In this document: piece after piece, positions 1 through 7,493 of the stretch
Layout of the letters: each line of letters opens with the position of its first letter
Position numbering within the stretch: the stretch's first letter is position 1
NCBI GenBank assembly: GCA_049325055.1
Contig: JBMOPB010000115.1
Coordinates: forward strand, 1-24,791
DNA: 24,791 nt
Reading direction: 5' to 3'
Source of the DNA: BRHc4a sp049325055
GTDB lineage: Bacteria; Bacillota; Desulfotomaculia; Desulfotomaculales; Desulfocucumaceae
Position numbers and translations under genes: made by a program
Notes under the pieces: generated by a model
Told to the model about the DNA's origin: nothing
Seen by the model: the letters and a program-made list of their open reading frames with translations, nothing else
Database searches by the model: none

Positions 1-742
1 CCATTATAACCACCAAAATAATGGCAATTATTACCATAGTATTTTTTCTGATGTTACGTTCGGCAGGACTTACCCCTGATTCAGGTGAAATACGCAAAAA
101 GGCCCAGATATGGATCGCGGCCCAAATGGCCAGAATCCCCCGGACCAGGTCAACAGGTATGTAAAAATTGTGAAAAAACAATTCCTGATTTATTATGCAA
201 GCCGGGAGAAACGGAGCTGGAGATATGACAAAGACCGTCAAAAACGAATACAGGCCCAGAGCCACACCGGCAGCTTTAAGTAGTTTGTTCCGGAACAGCT
301 TTCCTGCAGCAATAAGAGTCAGGAACGTCAATAGCCCACCGGTAAGGCCCAATGAGTAACGCACCGCCGCTTCCAACTCCATATTCCCGGCCACCACCCC
401 CAGGGCTGCGAGCAGAAGAAAGGGCGCAAAAACCCACCGGCCGGGGCCCTTTCCCCATACTGTGACAACCCCGGCACGTCCGAACTCCGTCAAGAATAAA
501 AATGATGCTATTGCAAACCCGGAGCGAACCGCTTCCTGGAACGGGCTGTCGCCAAAGCTTACGGCAAGGAGCTTTAACCATTCATACAGCCCCTGGCTTA
601 ATCCGAACAGCAAAAGCCATTTCCAAGGCAGATTACGCTTGCAGGTTTTTTGGGGGGTGAAGCACACCGCCGCCAGAATAACAAGGGCCAGACCACAGAA
701 GAAATATATATAGTCGACCTGCCCCCTGAAGAATTCAGCCAT
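1..742 (-). CDS. Membrane sensor protein, N-terminal multi-TM domain (partial, runs off the left edge)
   Basis: The minus strand is open from an ATG at 742 to the window edge (about 247 codons). A GGGAG ribosome binding site lies 8 nt upstream of the ATG. The protein begins MAEFFRGQVDYIYFF and has about seven hydrophobic segments followed by another TM near the edge (MVIIAIILVV). It aligns end to end with residues 1-260 of the hybrid kinase at 12119: both have FF..QVD, GLAL, LPW.W, EWL.LLA, DSP, EFGR.G, GRWV and LAALG in the same order. It is therefore the input domain of a sensor, probably a histidine kinase or a c-di-GMP enzyme whose output domain lies outside. MASE-like is a description by topology; I could not assign a named family. 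Confidence in the gene is high, in the output type low. Confidence 0.85.
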   Translation of the reverse strand, partial: MAEFFRGQVDYIYFFCGLALVILAAVCFTPQKTCKRNLPWKWLLLFGLSQGLYEWLKLLAVSFGDSPFQEAVRSGFAIASFLFLTEFGRAGVVTVWGKGPGRWVFAPFLLLAALGVVAGNMELEAAVRYSLGLTGGLLTFLTLIAAGKLFRNKLLKAAGVALGLYSFLTVFVISPAPFLPACIINQELFFHNFYIPVDLVRGILAIWAAIHIWAFLRISPESGVSPAERNIRKNTMVIIAIILVVIM

Positions 743-895
743 TCAGTATTCTCCCGTCAATAATCGGTTGTCTTCGTTTCTGCCGTAAAATACATCATTA
801 CGGCCTTTCAGCCGCGTGACGTAAGACAAGTATACAAACGGGTTAAATTAATTCTATTACAGCTATTTGTCCAAATTTTTCAATTTTACTAATCA

Positions 896-923
896 ATTAT
901 ACAATAATTACATGATATGTAAA
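896..923 (-). promoter_or_regulatory. Candidate sigma-A promoter for the left-edge sensor gene
   Basis: On the minus strand TTTACA (923-918) is followed after 16 nt by TATAAT (901-896). It lies about 150 nt upstream of the start at 742, in the most AT-rich part of the intergenic region. The match is by eye only. Confidence 0.35.
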
Positions 924-1402
924 TAACTTTGTCATATATTAATAATTTTACCGGTATATAAGATATTACAAAAGCCATAGATCTCTCTTAATGGAATGAT
1001 GATTATTTTCCATGTTCCCATATTTTAACAAAGTCCGAGGCCACTTATAGCAACAGAGCGGGGGTGCCACCGGAAAATTAAAATGCCCCATAAGGGGCAA
1101 ATTCTGCAGCTATTAATTTCCATCATACATTTAGAGTATTTGCATAAATTCATCTTCCCTGCTGTTGCTTACATAATAGTCAAAAAGGAAATCAAGCTTC
1201 CACAAACCTGGCCACGCTCATACCCAAACCGGTCATATTTGATCTCCCCCAATCCCGGCTCCGGATCCATTTAATAACGGGCCTTCTTTATCTTTATTTC
1301 ATTGTTTGGGGACTTAAACCCTGAATAATATAGTCGTGAATTTCACTTACAACCAACATTATGATACAACATTCACAAAGGTTAAAAAAGTTACATTATT
1401 TA

Positions 1403-1471
1403 AAGGGGATGCCGCCCCTTGGACGTATCGCGTCCTCACCCCGCAATGAAGCAAGGGGGCACACCCCCTTG
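1403..1471. repeat. Three consecutive short hairpins
   Basis: Three perfect inverted repeats follow one another: AAGGGG/CCCCTT at 1403-1420, GGACG/CGTCC at 1421-1435, and CAAGGGGG-CACA-CCCCCTTG at 1452-1471. They lie 3' of the ridA-like operon on the minus strand. None has a T-run directly after it, so they are not classic intrinsic terminators. They could be a REP-like or mobile palindromic element. Confidence 0.5.
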
Positions 1472-1513
1472 AACCCCCCGTGTATTTAGGAAATTACCCT
1501 CTGAATTCCTATA

Positions 1514-1969
1514 TTACTTTACTTTTACTATCATTTCCACCTCAACGGCGGCATTTATGGGCAAATCGCTGACCCCCACCGCCGACCTGGCGTGCCGGCC
1601 GGCCTCGCCGAAGACTTCTCCCAGCAGGTCCGAGGCCCCGTTTACCACCTTGGGCTGGTTGGCGAAACCGGGTGCGCTGTTCACAAAACCGGTAACCTTA
1701 ACTATCCTTTCAATATTGTCAAGGCTCCCGATCTGATCCCTTACCACGCTTAAACAGTTGATGGCGCAGGTTTTTGCGGCCTCATACCCCTGTTCTTCGG
1801 TGAGGTCTGCCCCCACTTTGCCCTTGAACTTCAGCTCCCCGTTAACCAGGGGGATTTGCCCCGAGGTGTACACGTACTTGTCCACTATGACGGCGGGAAC
1901 GTAGGAGGCAAGGGGTTTCGGTGCCTCAGGCAGGGTTATTCCAATCTCTTTCAGCTTGGTTTCATACAT
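1514..1969 (-). CDS. RidA family (YjgF/YER057c/UK114) protein
   Basis: The protein has 151 residues, starts MYETKLKEIG, and matches the RidA fold family over its length. YTSGQIPLVNGEL is the early strand block and ARSAVGVSDLPINAAVEVEMI is the C-terminal signature. R128 occupies the conserved arginine position that binds the imine substrate carboxylate in active RidA enzymes. Family members hydrolyse reactive 2-aminoacrylate-type enamines/imines made by PLP enzymes. The protein is longer than E. coli RidA (about 128 residues), as in a common bacterial subgroup of about 150 residues. Its ATG overlaps the stop of the upstream gene (TAATG), so the two are translationally coupled. The exact substrate is unknown. 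Confidence 0.9.
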   Translation of the reverse strand: MYETKLKEIGITLPEAPKPLASYVPAVIVDKYVYTSGQIPLVNGELKFKGKVGADLTEEQGYEAAKTCAINCLSVVRDQIGSLDNIERIVKVTGFVNSAPGFANQPKVVNGASDLLGEVFGEAGRHARSAVGVSDLPINAAVEVEMIVKVK

Positions 1970-2418
1970 TATTGATCATCTCCATCCCTTTTTATTCTAA
2001 AACTTATTTCCGACTCCAGGGCCAGGCCCAGCTCAACCCCGTCGTTCCTGGAACCGGAGAATATGACTATGTTTAAGTGATTGGGAAGGTGGGTCTCATC
2101 AAACCCGGCAACCCTACCCAAAACCTTCCCGTTACAAACAACTTCATCGCCTGCCACCAGCACCCCGCCTTCGGTTATCTCAACAAACCCGGCGTAGGAA
2201 ATGCTGTTGACGGCTTTTCCCGGGCCGGCTTCGGCCTCGTCGGTTATTATCAGCTCATGAATATCATTTTTCAGCACAGCCCTGGAAATGGGTATAACCA
2301 GACTTAAGCGCCGGTTTTCCAGCTTTCCCCTCAGTATCACCACCAGCCTTCCCTTGATCTCCCTCTTGGCTGCGTAGGGGTTAATGCTGAAAAGTCCGCC
2401 TTTATATGGATCTAGCAT
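1969..2418 (-). CDS. Conserved hypothetical protein coupled to the RidA-like gene
   Basis: The 149-residue protein is soluble, with no signal peptide or TM segment. It begins MLDPYKGGLFSINPYAAKRE and is rich in beta-type segments (GRLVVILRGKLE, LSLVIPISRAVL, GGVLVAGDEVVCNGKVLGRVAGF), suggesting a small beta-barrel. I do not recognise a catalytic motif. AGGAG lies 9 nt upstream of the ATG. It is the first gene of a two-gene operon, and its stop overlaps the RidA start by one base. The coupling suggests a role with RidA, perhaps substrate supply or sensing, but this is inference. It resembles a DUF of unknown function that I cannot name with certainty. Confidence 0.75.
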   Translation of the reverse strand: MLDPYKGGLFSINPYAAKREIKGRLVVILRGKLENRRLSLVIPISRAVLKNDIHELIITDEAEAGPGKAVNSISYAGFVEITEGGVLVAGDEVVCNGKVLGRVAGFDETHLPNHLNIVIFSGSRNDGVELGLALESEISFRIKRDGDDQ

Positions 2419-2557
2419 CTCCCTTCACTCCTCATCATTGATGAGTATATTTTACCACCTTCCTGATGCATTTAGAAAACTTTTTTCAATTTTTGTCACT
2501 GTAAATTTGGCACGAAAGTTCAATGTTCTTTCCATTCAGAACCATTAACTTGCAAAA

Positions 2558-2575
2558 TGTCAAAAAAAATTGACC
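2558..2575. promoter_or_regulatory. Imperfect 18-bp palindrome of TyrR-box geometry
   Basis: TGTCAA-N6-TTGACC lies between the divergent ridA operon and the GGDEF gene. The half-site spacing equals that of the three TGGCAA-N6-TTGCCA sites at 24607-24730 and of the E. coli TyrR box. The N6 core is all A, so it could also be chance in AT-rich DNA. Confidence 0.25.
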
Positions 2576-2611
2576 TATTTCCAAAAAAACCTTGTTTGGT
2601 TGGCTGACAAG

Positions 2612-2640
2612 TTGTTATATTTGATATATGGTTATATAAT
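2612..2640 (+). promoter_or_regulatory. Candidate sigma-A promoter of the GGDEF/DegT operon
   Basis: TTGTTA (2612-2617) and TATAAT (2635-2640) are separated by 17 nt. The -10 box ends 60 nt upstream of the ATG at 2701, which is preceded by GGGGAG. Confidence 0.5.
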
Positions 2641-2700
2641 GATATTTCCGGTATGAACCGGTGAACGCATTATAACCTTATTCGGGGTGTGGGGAGATAA

Positions 2701-4011
2701 ATGTCTGATTTAAATAAAAGGGTTCATACCTCGCTAACACTGGCGGAGATTATTCTACTCGCCGTTTTTTTCGTATTGATCGATCCACACGGGATAAAAT
2801 ATATTGGCTCAGCCTTTTCCATATATGCTTATATAGCCCTCCTTGCCGGAACGGCCGCCGTTATGGCTGCCCGGCTTGCCCTGACGCGCAGTTTGACTAT
2901 TCCGTCCAGGGACCAAAAAGAAGAGGATCGCAGGTTGTTTGAAAGTCTGAGAGAGGCCAACTCGCTTCTGGAAAATGAAAAAAGAGAGCTTGAAAAAGAA
3001 CTACAGACCTTTAAGATCAACAATGACCGGATATCCAAAAACGTTGCCGAGTTGTTCACTCTGCAGGTGGTCAGCGACACCATTAATTCAACCCTTGAGC
3101 TGGATAGGCTGTTGAATACCGTAAACGACATAATTATAGGTATAATGGGCGTAAACACCTGCACCATATGTATTTTTGAAGAAAACCAGAAAGACGTGCG
3201 TTACCTGGTCACCAACGAAAAGAGGGAGGACCTGCTGGACAATATAAGGAGCAGAGCCCTTTACTACCTGGAAAGCAAGGAAAGACTCAATGAAAAGATA
3301 CTTGTGCATGAGGTGAACGGCTTCGACCCGGTTACCAGGATATCTTTCACACCGGTCACCAAAAACAGGTTTCTCATGGGCGTAATCATCACCGGGCATA
3401 CTGAGGATAACCTTTTTGACGTCGAAGACATACGCTTCATGGAGATAATCTGCAACCAGATAAGTATGGCCATAGAAAACGCCAAACTTTACGAAAAGGT
3501 CAACACAATGGCCAACACCGACTTCCTCACCGGCCTGTACAACAGGACATATTTCTTTAACTATTTTGAAAAGATACTGGCCAATCTGGCGGAGGACAAA
3601 CTGCTGGCCGTATCAATGTTTGATATAGATAATTTTAAAAAAGTAAATGACAGATACGGGCATGATTTCGGCGATGTGGTACTGGTAGGCCTGGCTGGAA
3701 CTGTAAAAAACATGATCAGGAAGGACGATGTTTTCGCCAGATACGGCGGAGAAGAGTTTATACTGGTGATGCAGAACATTTCCAGGGAAAAGGCCCATGA
3801 GAGGCTGAACCAGATTCGTGAAGCGATTCAGGACAGCGTATTTGAACACAATGGAACCAGCCTGTCGGTTACAGTCAGCATCGGGGTGGCATTTTACGAC
3901 AAGAACAGAGATAACCATGAAACCATTATCAAAAAGGCGGATCTGGCTCTTTACGAGGCCAAGAAAAATGGCAAGAACAGAATTAATGAGTTTAACGGGG
4001 AATTAGAATAA
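2701..4011 (+). CDS. Membrane GAF-GGDEF diguanylate cyclase
   Basis: This 436-residue protein should make c-di-GMP from two GTP at the cytoplasmic face of the membrane. Two TM helices (about 13-32 and 38-60) are followed by a charged coiled coil (about 70-115), a GAF-type sensory domain (about 120-260) and a GGDEF domain (about 275-430). The active-site loop is GGEEF (349-353), an active variant. An allosteric inhibition site RKDD (340-343) sits five residues before it, so product feedback is expected. NTDFLTGLYNR is the usual start of the cyclase domain. The stop overlaps the start of the next gene by one base (TAATG), so the two are co-translated. The GAF ligand is not evident. Confidence 0.92.
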   Translation: MSDLNKRVHTSLTLAEIILLAVFFVLIDPHGIKYIGSAFSIYAYIALLAGTAAVMAARLALTRSLTIPSRDQKEEDRRLFESLREANSLLENEKRELEKELQTFKINNDRISKNVAELFTLQVVSDTINSTLELDRLLNTVNDIIIGIMGVNTCTICIFEENQKDVRYLVTNEKREDLLDNIRSRALYYLESKERLNEKILVHEVNGFDPVTRISFTPVTKNRFLMGVIITGHTEDNLFDVEDIRFMEIICNQISMAIENAKLYEKVNTMANTDFLTGLYNRTYFFNYFEKILANLAEDKLLAVSMFDIDNFKKVNDRYGHDFGDVVLVGLAGTVKNMIRKDDVFARYGGEEFILVMQNISREKAHERLNQIREAIQDSVFEHNGTSLSVTVSIGVAFYDKNRDNHETIIKKADLALYEAKKNGKNRINEFNGELE

Positions 4012-5222
4012 TGACCATTCCGGCAATTGCGGGAGGAAAACCGGCAAGGGGAGGCATGTTGCCCTTTGCCTTACCATTTATCGGCGCCGAAGACGTCAGT
4101 TCGGTGGTGGAATGGCTAAAAAGTGACGTATTGTCCATGGGTGAGGCGGTCTCGCAATTTGAAAGCGCCTTTGCCTCGTATACCGGGTCGAAGTATGCCG
4201 TAGCGGTCTCCAGCGGATCCGCGGGCATGCATATCGCGCTAATGGCGGGGGGAATAGGCCCTCAGGAAGAGGTTATCGCCTCTCCCCTTACCCACCCTGC
4301 ATCAACAAACTGCATTATATACCAGAAGGCGGTACCCATATTTACCGACGTGTCCCGGTCAACAATGACCCTTGACCCTGAAAAGGTCATGATGAGAATG
4401 ACCGGGAGGACAAAAGCAATAATAATCTCTCATTACGGGGGTTTCCCCTGCCAAATGGAAGAGCTGACCGGAATTGCCAAAAAAGAGGGTGTGCTGATAA
4501 TTGAGGACGCAACCCGGGCCCTTGGCGCTGAATACCGGGGAAAAATGGTGGGCAGGTACGGAGACATGGGAGTTTTCAGCTTTTCATCTCCAAACGGGTT
4601 AACCACCGGTGAGGGAGGCATGGTGGTCACTGACAGTGAAGAGACCTACCAGTGGCTGGCCATGTTCCGTGATAACGGGATGGTAAGGGATAAGAACCGG
4701 CTTACCAAGCAGCCGGGGCCTTGGCACCGAGCGGAAATGCAGGACCTAGGGTATAACTACCGCATGACCGGGATGCAGGCCGCGCTGGGGCTGTCCCAGC
4801 TAAAGAAAGCAGGATCTTTCCTGAAGCGCAGGGCAGAGATTGCGGAGAAATACAACAAGGCATTTAAGAACATCGAGGGTCTTATAACTCCTACGCCAGT
4901 TGAAGGTGCGGTCCCATCCTGGGACATTTACCCTGTCCGCATCAGGCCAAATAAGCTGTCGGCGGGGCACAGGGTAATATTCGAGGCTATACTGAAAGAA
5001 AACATCGGCGTGGATGTACTGTATATGCCGGTACATATACAGCCATATTACCTTTGGATAGGCCACCCGGACGTGTGCACTCTGGAAGGCAGCCTCTGCC
5101 CAGTAGCCGAGGAAATTTACGGGACCCTGATCTGCCTACCTGTGTACCCCTCCATGAGCGACCGTGATACCGAGGATGTCATTTCCGCCGTCACAAAGGT
5201 ATTGAATTATTTCACCCTTTAA
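4011..5222 (+). CDS. DegT/DnrJ/EryC1-family aminotransferase homologue lacking the PLP lysine
   Basis: The 403-residue protein covers the full length of the sugar-aminotransferase family (fold type I). Visible family marks are SSGSAGMHIAL (cofactor phosphate region), IIEDATRALGAEY with the ring-contacting Asp166, and LTTGEGGMV. In active members the lysine that forms the Schiff base lies three residues before the first T of TTGEGG. Here the segment reads FSFSSPNGLTTGEGG and that position is Asn195 (codon 4593-4595), so normal transamination is unlikely. It may be a dehydratase-like or binding/regulatory derivative; KDO-forming ColD shows that a non-lysine residue can occur there (His). Start ATG 4011 overlaps the stop of the diguanylate cyclase. 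The fold family is certain, the function is not. Confidence 0.9.
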   Translation: MTIPAIAGGKPARGGMLPFALPFIGAEDVSSVVEWLKSDVLSMGEAVSQFESAFASYTGSKYAVAVSSGSAGMHIALMAGGIGPQEEVIASPLTHPASTNCIIYQKAVPIFTDVSRSTMTLDPEKVMMRMTGRTKAIIISHYGGFPCQMEELTGIAKKEGVLIIEDATRALGAEYRGKMVGRYGDMGVFSFSSPNGLTTGEGGMVVTDSEETYQWLAMFRDNGMVRDKNRLTKQPGPWHRAEMQDLGYNYRMTGMQAALGLSQLKKAGSFLKRRAEIAEKYNKAFKNIEGLITPTPVEGAVPSWDIYPVRIRPNKLSAGHRVIFEAILKENIGVDVLYMPVHIQPYYLWIGHPDVCTLEGSLCPVAEEIYGTLICLPVYPSMSDRDTEDVISAVTKVLNYFTL

Positions 5223-5237
5223 AAAACGGGGCATAAC

Positions 5238-5253
5238 GATAACGATTGTTATC
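5238..5253. repeat. Short palindrome GATAAC-N4-GTTATC
   Basis: A perfect 6-bp inverted repeat with a 4-nt centre lies 15 nt after the DegT-like stop and just before the terminator hairpin. It could be a protein-binding site; no family is assigned. Confidence 0.3.
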
Positions 5254-5269
5254 ACAAGAACATAAAAAC

Positions 5270-5295
5270 AGGCAGGCTACCGGCCTGCCTCTCTC
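5270..5295. terminator. Bidirectional terminator between convergent genes
   Basis: Stem AGGCAGGC (5270-5277) pairs with GCCTGCCT (5283-5290) around a 5-nt loop. T-rich DNA follows on the plus strand (CTCTCTCTTTTT) and GTTTTTA on the minus strand. It serves the DegT-like gene (+) and the GNAT gene (-). Confidence 0.85.
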
Positions 5296-5310
5296 TCTTT
5301 TTAAAACTGG

Positions 5311-5730
5311 CTAGATCGCTTCTTTATTTTGCCCCAGGGGTATGAGCTTCAGAAGCGTGGAATGGCCTCTGCCCCTCCCCAGGGACACAGGATTGTACCT
5401 CTGCCAGAAATGATAGGCCCAGGGCGTGTTGACCTCAAAAACCACCGGCCTGTCGGGAAACTTGCTCCGAACAAAGTTCACCAACTTCTGGGCAAAGCCC
5501 TGCCTGCGGTACCTGTGCAAAGTCTCAAGGGTGACAATGCCTACAACGCCCTTTTCCGAACACCAGGGGGGATCAAGCTGCCATGCAACCCTGGCGGCCA
5601 GTTCTCCACCGGTTATTATTCCATTGAAATAACAACCTGAAAGGTCGGAAATCCAGGCATAGATCAGCATCTCGTCATTCTCAAAGGCCCGGCACAACGG
5701 GGATCCGGGAGTAAGGCTGACAACCTCCAC
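5311..5730 (-). CDS. GNAT family N-acetyltransferase
   Basis: This is a 139-residue single-domain acetyltransferase, using acetyl-CoA to acylate an unknown small molecule or protein. GIVTLETLHRYRRQGFAQKL is the central strand plus the CoA-pyrophosphate loop (RRQGFA, fitting Q/R-x-x-G-x-A), and VVFEVNTPWAYHFWQRY is the following strand and helix with the usual late Tyr. The start is GTG with GGGGAG about 10 nt upstream. The N-terminal part before MLIYAWI looks shorter than in many relatives, so a truncated 5' end is possible. It is monocistronic and convergent with the DegT-like gene across a shared terminator. Confidence 0.75.
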   Translation of the reverse strand: MEVVSLTPGSPLCRAFENDEMLIYAWISDLSGCYFNGIITGGELAARVAWQLDPPWCSEKGVVGIVTLETLHRYRRQGFAQKLVNFVRSKFPDRPVVFEVNTPWAYHFWQRYNPVSLGRGRGHSTLLKLIPLGQNKEAI

Positions 5731-5816
5731 TCAAAACAACTCCCCTCAGCACAGACTGTCTGGATACTACCACTTTGCGACAAAACATCTTTTTCGTCAA
5801 GGCCTGTATAATCACC

Positions 5817-5841
5817 AAAAAAAGCCCTGAGGGCTTTTTTT
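5817..5841. terminator. Bidirectional intrinsic terminator
   Basis: A perfect palindrome A7-GCCC-TGA-GGGC-T7 gives a short GC stem flanked by A and T runs on both strands. It lies upstream of the GNAT gene and could end minus-strand transcripts coming from yhbH. Confidence 0.8.
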
Positions 5842-6287
5842 GCTGTTATACGGTTCATTTCTGTCTGTATCTTAGCTTCATTGAGCCGGGGAGGGAAGGA
5901 TTGCAGATAAGTAGTGCGAAACAGAAAGAGATAAAGCTGATAGATGCCCGAATTTTCCGAGATTTGCGGCAAGGGGACCGCCTTTTGTGTGATCATGATT
6001 GGCCCCAGACCCCTAAAAATTTAAATTTTCTGACTAAACTTAATAACTGTAGAAAATATACGGAACGGTTAAAACTGATCCGTTTCAGACGGAAAGCTAA
6101 GCTTTTATGCTTTTCAGTCCAAAGAGAAAATAATTTCTTTAGAAAACCAATTGTATTAATCAAATCTACTCTTATACCATTCATATGTCCTTTTAATGCC
6201 TTCAACAAGTGAGACCCTTTGATGGTTTGTCTATGTAACGTTACTGGACTACTATAGTTAAGAATTACTCCTTTGAGCGACAAACGG
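5842..6287. other. AT-rich intergenic DNA with gene debris
   Basis: No intact gene is supported here. Open frames on both strands (5775-6212 plus, 5993-6283 minus) have unlikely composition and no ribosome binding site. The only recognisable content is the short epimerase tail at 6156-6218. Small palindromic motifs such as CCGT-ttcag-ACGG occur near 6080. Confidence 0.5.
6156..6218 (-). pseudogene. C-terminal remnant of an NAD-dependent sugar epimerase/dehydratase
   Basis: Read on the minus strand from 6218, the frame gives RVSLVEGIKRTYEWYKSRFD followed by TAA. This is the typical extreme C-terminus of extended-SDR nucleotide-sugar epimerases/dehydratases (pattern .SLEEG.K.T.EWY). The frame is closed by a stop a few codons upstream (TAG at about 6231-6233), so no more than about 20 codons remain. 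It lies directly after yhbH. The match is short but distinctive. Confidence 0.5.
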
Positions 6288-7445
6288 TCACACCTTTGCC
6301 TGGTCCGGGTTGATACTGAAAAATCTTTTCAGTGCCGGGTAAACCCCGGTCTTATCCTTTATGGTAACTGCGGTGAATTTTGAGTCGGTAATCTTTTTGT
6401 AGGCTGACCTCAGTGTGCTGGTGTAATAATATGGGCCTTCTATTTCTCCATACCCCACAAGATTGCATTTGGTAAGAAGTTCCTCAACCAGCTTGACGCA
6501 CTGGTCATTGTCGGAGGCCAGGTTATCACCGTCGGAGAAATGAAAGGCGTAAATATTGTAGTCCTGGGGATGGTATCTTTTTTCGATGATATCCAGTGCA
6601 AGGCGGTAAACAGATGAGCATCTCGTTCCGCCGCTGGCGCCCTTGGTGAAAAACTCCTCCTCGTTGGTCTCCTTAGCCTCTACGTGGTGGGCCAGGAAGA
6701 CGATGTGAACGTTCTGGTACTTTGTGCGCAGAAATTTCACCATCCAGAAGAAAAAGCTCCGAGCAATATATTTTTCATACGTGCCCATGGAACCAGAGGT
6801 ATCCATCATGGCCAGAACAACAGCGTTTGATTCATACTTATAAACCGTTTCCCATGTTTTATAACGGAGGTCGTCCTTTTTAATGCCGTGCAGCCCGGGT
6901 TTTCCCTGTAACGCATTGCGCTTTAAAACCTCAAATATGGTTCTCTTCCTGTCGATATTGCTTGAAATACCTTTTTTCCGGACATCTTTGAACTCAACGG
7001 ACTCGGAGGAAAGCTCGGGTTTTTTCTTTTGTTCAAGGTTGGGCAGCCCCAGGTCTTCAAAAATCAGCTCGGCCAGCTCTTCCACCGTCATATCGGTCTC
7101 ATAATAATCCACGCCGGGCTCCTCTCCGGCTCCCTTTCCCTTGCCGGGCCCTGCGGCCTGCGGATCGGACCCGAGCACATCCCCCACCTTGCTTTTTCCG
7201 CTGCCCTGGCCCGCGTGCTTCTTTTTGCCGGTGTCAAAACGGAAATGATACTCGTCAAGGGAGCGGATTGGCACCCTCACTACACGATTACCGTCGGACA
7301 TTATGATGCTTTCTTCACTGACAATATCGGCAAGGTTTTTCTTTATCGCTTCTTTAACCTTTTCCCGGTGGCGCTGCCGGTCAATCTCCCCTTTGCGGTG
7401 CAACGACCAGTCGTCCCGGGAAACAATGAAATTGCCTCCGGTCAC
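6288..7445 (-). CDS. yhbH: Sporulation protein YhbH (DUF444, VWA-like domain)
   Basis: The protein has 385 residues, close to the roughly 390 of B. subtilis YhbH. The N-terminus FIVSRDDWSLHRKGEIDRQRHREKV is typical. The C-terminal half is a VWA-like domain with the metal-site motif MMDTSGSMG (Asp215 first), followed by FLAHHVEAKET and TRCSSVYRLAL. In Bacillus it is made in the mother cell under sigma-E and accompanies prkA, as here. The start is GTG at 7445 with AGGAGGG 8 nt upstream. A stretch of about residues 75-120 is rich in Gly/Lys (linker). It lies 237 nt downstream of the prkA remnant and has its own promoter, so it can be expressed independently of the damaged prkA. Confidence 0.93.
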   Translation of the reverse strand: MTGGNFIVSRDDWSLHRKGEIDRQRHREKVKEAIKKNLADIVSEESIIMSDGNRVVRVPIRSLDEYHFRFDTGKKKHAGQGSGKSKVGDVLGSDPQAAGPGKGKGAGEEPGVDYYETDMTVEELAELIFEDLGLPNLEQKKKPELSSESVEFKDVRKKGISSNIDRKRTIFEVLKRNALQGKPGLHGIKKDDLRYKTWETVYKYESNAVVLAMMDTSGSMGTYEKYIARSFFFWMVKFLRTKYQNVHIVFLAHHVEAKETNEEEFFTKGASGGTRCSSVYRLALDIIEKRYHPQDYNIYAFHFSDGDNLASDNDQCVKLVEELLTKCNLVGYGEIEGPYYYTSTLRSAYKKITDSKFTAVTIKDKTGVYPALKRFFSINPDQAKV

Positions 7446-7493
7446 GGCAACACCCCTCCTTAATACCTTTTATGTGACAAGGCTGTGCTGAAT

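Larger units (their letters stand above)
743..1513. other. Intergenic region without a supported gene
   Basis: This 770-nt stretch is AT-rich around 830-1000. It holds the candidate promoter at 896-923, a small hairpin GCCCC-ATAA-GGGGC at 1085-1098 that could act as a weak minus-strand terminator, and the hairpin cluster at 1403-1471. A 33-codon minus frame at 1271-1170 (MDPEPGLGEIKYDRFGYERG...) reads like protein but has no ribosome binding site and may be a gene remnant. The 63-codon plus frame at 1083 has no support. Confidence 0.5.

Noticed and set aside
276..713. Open frames at 276-581 (minus) and 462-713 (plus).
   Set aside because: They lie in other frames of the partial membrane sensor gene at 1-742, which has a ribosome binding site and a homologue in this window.
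1045..1080. Minus-strand GGTGGCACCcc resembles a T-box antiterminator motif.
   Set aside because: There is no stem I or specifier region, no downstream terminator and no amino-acid gene nearby.
2507..2522. Possible sigma-54 promoter (TTGGCAC-N5-TTCA) upstream of the GGDEF gene.
   Set aside because: The -24 box is perfect but the -12 box lacks the essential GC. A sigma-A promoter lies closer to the gene.
5775..6283. Long open frames on both strands between the GNAT gene and yhbH.
   Set aside because: They have AT-driven composition, no ribosome binding sites and no recognisable motifs apart from the epimerase tail in a different frame.
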